This document shows positions 56,381 to 64,000 of a stretch of DNA of 64,000 nucleotides, piece by piece; position 1 is the first letter of the stretch, and the number at the start of each line of letters is the position of its first letter. The stretch is from positions 620,001 through 684,000 of the forward strand of contig ML978135.1 in NCBI GenBank assembly GCA_010015805.1. The letters are read 5' to 3'. The position numbers and the translations under genes are program-made. Below the pieces are notes generated by a model. It worked only from the letters and a program-made list of their open reading frames with translations, was not told where the DNA came from and did not search any database. The stretch is from Rhizodiscina lignyota. Lineage: Eukaryota > Ascomycota > Dothideomycetes > Aulographales > Rhizodiscinaceae.

Positions 56381-57812
56381 CTATTCCGCTTCTCCATCAA
56401 TCGTACTGGTAGCCGAAGCTGTTGGTTCAGCCATGTCTTCCAAATCCACTCCAACCCCTTTTAATGCGTCAACTGCCCACCTCTCGACGCTTTTCCCGTT
56501 ATCGGTGTATAGCTGCTTGAAGAAACCTCGCAGGAATTCTGGAAATCGATCATCGAGGATCGCCTGCCGAGCATTCTTCATCAGGTTCAGCAGATACCAC
56601 ACATTGTGCATACTAAGTATGTGTGCGGCTGCTGTCTCCTTTCCGGCGATGTGGTGAATAAATGCCCTCGTCAAGCCCAGCCCTCCTTCCTCTTTCGGCT
56701 TGCACGCTGGACATCCGCAGGTGTCGTCGATCGGAATGAAGCTATTGGCGTTCGAAGCATGACGCAGGTTGAGCATGCCTGACGGTACAATCGCGTTCCC
56801 GAAGCGCGCCGTACGAGTCGGCCAGACGCAGTCGAACATGTCGGCGCCGAGCGCAACCGAGACGAGCAAGTCGGCTGGGTAGCCGATGCCCATAACATAG
56901 CGAGGCTTGTTCTCGGGCAATAGAGACGTGCAAGTATCGACAACTTTGCAATACGATTCCTTTGCTTCTCCACCGGAAAGCCCACCGATCGCAATTCCAG
57001 GTGTGTCCCTTGCAACCATCTCCTTACAGCACTCCTTTCTCAAGTTCAAGTCCAATCCACCCTGTATGATACAAAACAGGTTCTGCGACTCTGGCATTTT
57101 GTGTGCGGCAATACATCGGTCGAGCCAGCGCACTGAACGGTACATCGCCTCTTCCATCCGCGCAAGGTCGGGGGAAGTGGTCGCAATCACGTCGTCAAGC
57201 TGCATGATGATATCCGAACCGATGGAATTCTGGAGCGAGATGGAATGTTCGGGAGTGAGGAGCATAGGGCTGCCATCGTGAGGCGATAGGAATCGTACGC
57301 CTTCTTCGGTGACTTTCGCAAGCTTCAGCAAAGAAACCATCTGAAAACTGGTTGAAATTTGTCAGTGACCGGACTCGATATCGCCAGGCGGTATGACTGA
57401 CCCTCCGCTATCTGTCAAACATCAGCTCCATGCTCTTGCAGAATTGATTCATGGTCTCAAGCACCTGTGAGGATATTGTGCGGCCATGACTGCAACTTGT
57501 GCGCTCCTCCAATCGCATCCAATGTTGCTTGGCCAGGCTTCAAGCCCAAATGGTAGGTGTTGTTCAGACATAATCTACAACCCGTGCTTTCGAGCTGATC
57601 CGGCGTAAGGCCTTTCAGGGATGCTTGAGTGGCCACAGGCATGAACATAGGGAGTTGGACGGGGCCATGAGGTAGATGGAGGATCGCGGTGCGAGCCTTT
57701 GTGGTCTGGGGTTGTTAGCAGGCGCAAGACTGCAAACTGGTTGAAGTTGGCATACAGAGCACTTGGCTAACAATTCATACTTGAGAGCAGATGGCATGCG
57801 CATTTGCTCCAT
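56381..57812 (-). CDS. Queuine tRNA-ribosyltransferase catalytic subunit
   Basis: Four exons (57812-57756, 57705-57465, 57411-57402, 57347-56381) encode 424 residues. The enzyme swaps guanine-34 of GUN-anticodon tRNAs (Asp, Asn, His, Tyr) for queuine. The third exon is only 10 nt and codes for Asp-Ser-Gly-Gly of the active-site DSGGFQ motif; with it the reading NILT-DSGG-FQMVSLLKL is perfect. Other hallmarks are GGLSGGEAKE, the nucleophile Asp in MFDCVWPTRTARFG and the zinc site CGCPAC with a downstream His in AFIHH. The N-terminus starts directly with the catalytic fold (KYELLAKCSTTKARTAILHLPHG). It usually works as a heterodimer with QTRT2. Fungi depend on environmental queuine, so this suggests host or bacterial supply. 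Confidence 0.95.
57402..57411 (-). other. 10-nt microexon of the TGT gene
   Basis: ATAGCGGAGG on the minus strand, flanked by introns of 53 nt (57412-57464) and 54 nt (57348-57401), both GT-AG. It contributes the last two bases of an Asp codon, Ser, Gly and two bases of a Gly codon. Skipping it would shift the frame. Confidence 0.85.
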
Positions 57813-58538
57813 TCAGATGTCGCATGTTGATCCAAAAGTTGGGACGATGAGTTCAGCTCAAGAGAAAAATCTACGTGTCGGCAAGTCCCGTTTTGCTTCA
57901 TCCTCGCCGCGACTTCAGTTGCGCTGGGACCCGCAAGGGACTTGCGATAAGAACTATCACTGCTCCCAGCGTACCCGCTTCTCCTTCTGAACGTTGGGTA
58001 TTCCATACATCACATGCTGCTTGAAGACGAATGCTATCCGGATGTGCAATCGCAGTCTTAGCTCAGATTATCGTTTTCTATTTCCAGGTCTCTCCGTGCT
58101 TACCCTACCGAGACGGGGATACGGAGCCATACCAAAGCCGTGAGCTTCTTACCTTTTTTATATCTTAGAAATTTCTTCAATCTTTCATTATGTCTGTGCT
58201 TAACATTCGTGCGATTCCGTCTTCACAGCCTCAGAAATTTTCATTCCGATATACCTCATCGCAGAACGGCTAGCATGGACGCGCCATCAGTCCACTCTGA
58301 AAAGCCATCACTCAAGACACGGCATTGCGAAAAAGTGGAACAGCAGATTCAAGCTATGACAACCGCGGTCAGGATGCGCGTTGTTGGTCTCTATCGCTTC
58401 TGGCAGATGTTTCCGTACACCTTAATGCAACTGGAAGAGGACAATCTTTAAACAGTCGTGGACATAACCGATCGGGAGCTCTCCTGACGCATCCACCACA
58501 TCGACCTCCGCTTAACTCTCTCCGCCAAGATACCGACT
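57813..58538. other. Intergenic region
   Basis: A 726-base gap between the TGT start and the amidase stop. An ATG frame at 58275-58451 (MDAPSVHSEKPSLK) exists but shows no family features. Confidence 0.4.
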
Positions 58539-60758
58539 TCATGCTTTCAAGGACGCGTAAACCTCATCCAATGGCGGAGCTTTCCTTGCGGGGAATGTCG
58601 CTTCCCATGCTGCTTGCACCCGAATAAGTACGGCATCTTGGTGCGGCGAAGCCATCGCGGCAAGGGCAAAAGGTCGTCCATTGTAATCGATGTATCCAAG
58701 TGGAAGCGTGGCGATTGGTGAACCTGTACCCACAGATCAGCTTCTGTTAAAATTCATGATACTAGCATCAATGCGCTCCTCGCATCGAAGATCGTGTCAA
58801 AGCAGTCGCAGAAAGTCCGGCAGCAAAGGCACTGGTACCATCACTGGCACATCCTCCATTTGGAGCTTCACTTTGCCAGCGTCGTTTGGGAAAGAGATGG
58901 TTACTGAGGAGCTGGTCTTGGGCGGGGCCTTCCGAAGCATGTCTGGCCGGATGCTTAACGTGACTGATATCAGGCAGCAAGCTTTTCGTTCTGACCAGTA
59001 CACTCACCAACACGACATCGAAACATTTGGCGGAGCATTCGGAGGCATCATCTTTCGACGAGACCCGTTTATTTTTCACTCAGAAGGATTGATGCGGAGC
59101 AGGACCAAGACCCTCGGCAGACTGATGGGGGCAATAAGGAGAAGAGGAGCTACGTACCTGCAGCGGCAGCAATGTAATACAACTGACTGTCGGCTGGACC
59201 AATGATCACATCAACCCCATCGTCTGCTAAGATCTTATCAATACCCTCTCTGCCGCATACTCTTCGATTGTATGCGAGAAGATCATCATATTCCTGTTGA
59301 GTCATTTTAGAGTTAACAGAATCCAAGATGCGCGCCTGGTTGTCTTTCCCTGTAAAACTGTCAGCCTTCTATCCGTTGCCCGCGCACGAGAGACGTATGT
59401 ACCAGGAGGGAGCTCCTGCTCTCGATGGTCTTCATTGAACTTGACAAGTTCTTCCAAACTTTTAACTTTACTCTCCTTGAGCTCAGCAAAGTAATTTTCG
59501 AGGTCTCGTTTGAAGTCGTACGCTAACTAGTCAACGTCTCACATCATTTCGCGGTTGTCGGATAAGCACGTACTGAGTAGGCCCCAGAGATTCTTGGTCT
59601 TATTCTGACTTGTTTCATCGTACGTCTTTAGGTCCACCTTCTTGACAGTCGCCGCCATGGTCTTCAACTTGTCGTATGCCGCGTTGATTTCTGCAACCTG
59701 ATGTTCCTTAGTCATCTTGTAAATGTGTTCGGCTGGTCTGCTTACCATTTGCTCCTTCGTCCCAGGTGGAAAACTGGCGAAGCCAACTGGAGGCTCATGG
59801 TGGTAATACGGCGCTGGTTCAACGTATCCAATGCGCAGACTTCCCCAGCTCGGATCTTTCAAACAAGATACATAGCCGCCTTCCGGCTTCCCAATCGCTT
59901 TACTTGGCTCAACCATCGCATCAAGGCACACTGCTTCGTCCCATACACACTTCGTCATGGGACCAGTACTGTCGAAGTTTTTACTAATCGGAATCACTCC
60001 TTTACCGCTCACGATCCCTCCATCTAGTGTTGTCGGCTTGATCGTGTACAGCGCCGCTCGATCAGCAGGCATTGTTAAACTTCCACAGGTCTCGCTCCCT
60101 ATACTGAGTGGCGCGAATCCTGCCGCTACACTCGTAGCAGAGCCAGCACTTGAGCCTCCAGGAGACGTCTGGCCGCCAGGTGCGTCGTTGGGATCTACGC
60201 CCCCGACGATGTAAGGCGAATGAGCTTGCCCAGAGACCGCATTCCAACCACATGGAATATTTTCGCCCTTATAATAGGCCCATTCAGAGAGACTGGCCTT
60301 TCCAATGATGATAAGGCCTGCGTCGACGAGCCGTTGGGTGACAACAGCATTCCCGGGCACGACAGATCCAGAGAGCGCAAGCGATCCTGCAGTCGTGTCC
60401 ATTCCCATTTCTGGGTCTGTAGCAATATTGTCCTGGGAGCGTCAATCGTCCATTCGAATGGGAAATGAGAAACACATAGCTTGCAGATGGCAAAAATAAA
60501 CCAGCTCACTTTGAGTAGAATTGGAATTCCATGTAGGGGACCTCTCAGCATTCCCATGCCTCTTTCTTGATCCAATGTGTCTGCAACCTTATAGACATAA
60601 TCGGTCGGCGCCACTGAAAGCACTCCCCGAAACCGATCATTATACTTTGATATGTGCTCCAAATAAATCTGTACGAGCTCCTTGCTGGTCACATCGCCTG
60701 CGATCAATTGATCCTGTAAATCGCGAGCGGTCGCGGTCAGCACATCAATCTTTGCCAT
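58539..60758 (-). CDS. Amidase (amidase-signature family)
   Basis: At least five exons from ATG 60758 to the stop at 58539. The amidase signature triad is visible: Lys in GIPILLKDNIAT, the bridging Ser in SPGGSSAGSATS, and the nucleophile Ser in IGSETCGSLTMPA (usually GSxTGGSIRxPA, so Cys replaces a Gly here). Conserved C-terminal blocks are DVIIGPADSQLYYIAAAAG and SPIATLPLGYIDYNGRPFALA. Those two blocks are contiguous in relatives but here are split by a 434-nt intron (58724-59157), far longer than the other introns in the window. The start was chosen at MAKIDVLTATARDLQ, which matches the family N-terminus. Such fungal amidases hydrolyse diverse amides; the substrate is unknown. Divergent from holo-ACP synthase. 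Confidence 0.88.
58724..59157 (-). other. Long intron in the amidase gene (434 nt)
   Basis: Donor GTACGT and acceptor GGGTACAG, joining GCA-G to GT-TCA in frame. The intron has open frames on both strands, up to about 100 codons on the minus strand, which I take as chance. Nearly all other introns here are 43-65 nt. Confidence 0.7.
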
Positions 60759-61194
60759 ATTCACACTTTGGAAGGATACTGATTGCGCGCATGCTGGATT
60801 GAGTGACTCGAAGCATATTTGAATATTTATACACGTTTCGGTTACGTACAATCGTACATTATCTGACTAAAAGTCCAAATGCAAAGGCTCGAAGGAGAAG
60901 GTCGGAATAAGCGTGTCCATTATCGGCTCAACATCGCAGGCACATAATCGCCCGATCAGTGTGCTAGCGACTAGATAGGCACATTGTAACCGCGAGTTTT
61001 CGATGATGGGCACCTGTACTACCTTCGCCCCAGAAAGGCGCTAGTACGATCTCGTATTGTAGCTGGGATGCGCGGAGCCACGTGAACCCGCGAAGAAGCT
61101 ATTCCAAAAGTAGTTGAGCAAAGACTTTCTTATCCCTTTCCCGTGCAACACCCTCCTCCACGGACACCGATTTAAAGTTAGACCTTTTAGTCAG
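60759..61194. promoter_or_regulatory. Divergent promoter, amidase and holo-ACP synthase
   Basis: A 436-base region between two divergent starts, with no gene. The holo-ACP synthase frame is open back to 61114 but has no earlier ATG. Confidence 0.5.
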
Positions 61195-61950
61195 ATGGTT
61201 CCCCGTCCAATTCAGCTCCCGTACCGTGTTGGCACGGACATCTGTCACGCCTCCAGGGTACGGTCCTTGATACTCAATGGCCCAATGTCGAGACAGCCCA
61301 AAGCCCGAACAACAAAGCTTGTCTACCGCAACATACGATTCTTGGTCAATCGATTCCTGACCGTCGAGGAGCAGCGTGGTTTCTGGTCTAGGTATCACAT
61401 TATTGACCTTGTCCCAAACGAGAGGGACGAGGGCAAAGGCGAGGACAGATTGGTTCCGGATCCTACGCATTTTCTTGCTGGCAGGTATGTGGAGCTGCAG
61501 GAGATCTGCATAAGGCTATGAATTTCAGTTATTCTTTTTTGGAGGGATTGGATTCTAAATAACTGCAGATGGGCATCAAAAGAGGCTATTATAAAAGCAG
61601 CTTCACCCCGAAAGCTGACATTTGCGGATATTATGATTTTTCCAATTTTTCCACGGAACTGGCAAGGGCCAGAGGGGATCATACTGGACAAACCTGCAAA
61701 AATGATGCAAGACGTTCATCGTGAACAGAAGACTCATTCTGAATTCTCTGCTACTGAAGGAGAAGCATGGAACGAGGCCAGACATCAGGTTGATTATAAC
61801 CACTACCCCTCCGCCAACCCTGTCTTCTCCAAACCCGTATCAAACGACCAGCTATACCATGGTGTTGAAGGCCAGGCAGTCAGTTTGACTATAAGTCACG
61901 ATGGCGACTATGCGGTGGCAACCTGTATCCTCCCGGTGCAGGTGGAATGA
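61195..61950 (+). CDS. Holo-[acyl-carrier-protein] synthase, mitochondrial type
   Basis: Two exons (61195-61484 and 61569-61950) encode 223 residues. AcpS-type phosphopantetheinyl transferases load the CoA-derived arm onto carrier proteins. Family motifs are LPYRVGTDICHASRVRSL with the metal-binding Asp, FLTVEEQRGFWSR, and across the intron FLAGRWASKEAIIKA, with the catalytic Glu and Lys. A C-terminal strand, VSLTISHDGDYAVATC, completes the fold. This resembles fungal Ppt2 proteins that activate the mitochondrial acyl carrier protein for lipoate synthesis. No strong targeting peptide is visible at the chosen ATG. The 84-nt intron (GTATGT donor, CTGCAG acceptor) is longer than most in the window. 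Confidence 0.9.
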
Positions 61951-62747
61951 AACTCGAACGACAACGGATCTCGATTCGACATAGACAACACTGGCATCAT
62001 CATTACAGTATGAGCCTCCCATCGAAAGTTATTACGATGAGTTGCGGACTATCGCACTCTACCTCAGCCGTATCTGGTACAACATGTCATGAGCAGTTCG
62101 AGAGCATATCTAACGTGTTTTATTGCAGCGCAATTATGTTCAAGTCTTTGTACTGTACTCTCCATTTACTCTCACACATTTTTGTATGCGAACACTCGAA
62201 CTGTCTTCTTCAGAGAATGGTGGTGGCTTGGGTCCCGGCTGTTTGGGACAAGGAGCTGCTGTGCCGCAATCATTTCATTTCGTGACGCCCTGTCTGGCGT
62301 TCTTGCTTACAACCCTGTCCATGCACCTTGTATCTGTTCGGAATATGGCGCCATGTTTTATGGTGGCTCTCTTTTGCGCTGTTCTATTCGTTCATCAAAT
62401 ATGGGGGCGGCGCTGTGCCTGAGGCTGACGGCGGCTCGTACTCCGTACACCCGCATGCTCTGAGGCAGTCCCTGATACACTTTCAGGCTCTTAATCGCGG
62501 AGATATCTCTTCATTCTCTTCTGAAGCTTGTGTGCGACGTTAACATCAGCCGCTTGTCTCAACCCTCATCCCCTACCTCCGGGGCCTAAAGGCCTCTCTC
62601 ATCTGCGGTCTTCGTGGCCCTATAAATCTGTCTAGAAAGCTCTCCTTGGCCCTGGCGACATAGACGCACCAAGTTCAAGTCCTTGTTTCTTATTTTCAGC
62701 ACTACTTTACCACCATAGCAGAATCGCAGCGTCTACTCTCGCCTGCA
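61951..62747. other. Intergenic region
   Basis: Overlapping open frames in several phases (62089-62543) but no recognisable domain. Nothing else seen. Confidence 0.4.
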
Positions 62748-64000
62748 ATGCTGTATCGGATATCACGGCAGGCCATCCTCGACGATATTGCGAAGACAGA
62801 GAATGCAGGCGACGAGCTTGAATTGCAGTGCATTGCCTTGCGCTCTGACGTAACTCGTTGTGAGCATATTGCATCACTATCGCTTACAGAGTTCATCGAG
62901 GCTTTCTTGCAAAGCATTCCTGCTGGTTCGAATCGTGAGGATCGGCTACCTGCGCAGATTTGAGATGGACTCCGCAAGGGATTATTATGCCCTGAACATG
63001 AATCCCGCCTCACAAAAAAACTCAAGCTGCAATCTGCCCGACCCAGTGCTGAATCTTTGGCCTACCAGGCTTCGCCAGCACCTGAGATTACCATCGGCTC
63101 GCCAGTACAGCCTTCGATATTAGTGCCTAGTGACGGAGAATCGCAATCAGAAACGATACCTGGCGGTAAGAGACAGAGTCAACATGGGGCGGCCAGTCCC
63201 GAGGGGGCACCAACACCTTCGAACAAGCACGGGAGAGCTCATTCAGGCCCGTCATCTGCCACAAACCCTCGGATTGAAGTGGAGGGTGTAGAAATCACGG
63301 CTTCCACCTCTCGATTGCCATCAAATCTCAGCCCTCCAGCATCCCGGAAGAAGGGGAGGAGGAAGAGCGCGCCAGGAGCAACGACCTCAAGCACTTCGGC
63401 TACTCCTGTCAAGTCGTTACACCGTGGGGATCTCTCTGAAAAGCGTACATTTTCCGAAAGCCATTCCGTCGCAAGAATCATGTCGAATCAGAAACGCATG
63501 GCTGGTTCGAGCCGCAAACGTTCAAGCCTTCGTGAATCGGACTTTCCAGAAAGACCAGCTACCCCTCCAAATATCGACTCGACGACAAGAGATGACCGTA
63601 ATGGCGTTTCAGACACGATAATGCAAGATTACGCGGAAGATGTAGACACGGCAGAAGACAGTGAAAGTGTCTCTATAGTTTCGACTCCTAGCAAGCCATC
63701 ATCTTCCCAGCCACCGAACACGAAACCCCCTAAAAAACACACACCGACTGGAATTGACCAGCTGATAAAGGAGCGTTTACGCCAGCCAAAACCTTCTCGG
63801 GTGACAGAGACCACGGGTTATGTCTACATGATACAAGATAGTGGCCGGCCGCATTTGATCAAAATTGGCTGCTCAAAAGGTCAACCGATCACAAGGGAAG
63901 ACGCAATCGAGACGACTTGTAATATCGTTGGGGATCTTTCCATCATTCGTGACGAGCAGCTTCCACATCGATATTATCTCCGTGTGGAGAAATTGGTGCA
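62748..64000 (+). CDS. T5orf172 (GIY-YIG-like) domain protein, 3' end outside window
   Basis: An N-terminal exon from 62748 (MLYRISRQAILDDIAK) has CIALRSDVTRCEH, and the following open frame has GLRKGLLCPEHESRL; together these could be a Cys/His zinc module seen in related fungal proteins. An in-frame TGA at 62962 implies a short intron around 62920-62965 that I could not place with confidence. A long Ser/Pro/Lys-rich region follows. Near the window end GYVYMIQDSGRPHLIKIGCSKG ... TTCNIVGDLSIIRD ... RYYLRVEKLV matches the T5orf172 domain, a GIY-YIG-nuclease-like fold. Fungi often have families of these; the function is unknown. The gene runs off the right edge. Confidence 0.65.

Noticed and set aside
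58690-59205. Plus-strand frame of 171 codons over the amidase intron
   Set aside because: It overlaps coding exons of the amidase on the other strand and has no features of its own.

Overview
The window is nuclear DNA of a filamentous ascomycete (Pezizomycotina). The evidence is dense, mostly single-copy genes split by short GT-AG introns of about 43-65 nt with CTRAY-like branch sites, a Zn2Cys6 regulator, plant-polysaccharide-degrading enzymes (PL4, GH5_7 mannanase, GH43_24), indoleamine 2,3-dioxygenase, a sugar-porter MFS protein and a Polycomb EED subunit. Dothideomycetes is my best guess for the class, but the sequence alone does not fix it. I found no rRNA, CRISPR, convincing tRNA or intact transposon. 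Coordinates of spliced genes run from start codon to stop codon; introns were placed by eye from reading frame and splice signals.

Left part (1-19 kb), accessory in character: a small secreted protein, a hormone-sensitive-lipase-type esterase, a secreted germin-like cupin, IDO, a sugar transporter, a Zn2Cys6 regulator divergent from a cytochrome P450, and a secreted rhamnogalacturonan lyase. IDO, transporter, regulator and P450 sit together like a small catabolic or metabolite cluster. No backbone synthase is present.

Middle (20-48 kb), mixed: an RRM+PWI splicing factor (RBM25/Snu71 type), a secreted mannanase, mitochondrial ribosomal protein bS21m with telomere-like boxes in its promoter, a small secreted protein with a duplicated motif, a five-helix membrane protein carrying an F-box-like segment and a Cys-rich tail, a 2-oxoglutarate oxygenase, a stand-alone caspase-fold protein, an adjacent processive GT2 synthase and GH43_24 hydrolase, glucose-6-phosphate isomerase, a zinc CDF transporter, an unrecognised type I membrane protein and an enoyl-CoA hydratase.

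Right part (49-64 kb), largely conserved housekeeping or regulatory: a double-PAS protein, the PRC2 subunit EED, the queuine tRNA-ribosyltransferase catalytic subunit with a 10-nt microexon, an amidase with an unusually long intron, mitochondrial holo-ACP synthase, and a T5orf172 (GIY-YIG-like) protein cut by the window end.

Most notable points: the TGT microexon encoding the catalytic DSGG core, the lone caspase-like protein beside a diverged tandem duplication, the membrane/F-box/zinc-like fusion, the GT2-GH43 pair, and the teloboxes ahead of bS21m.
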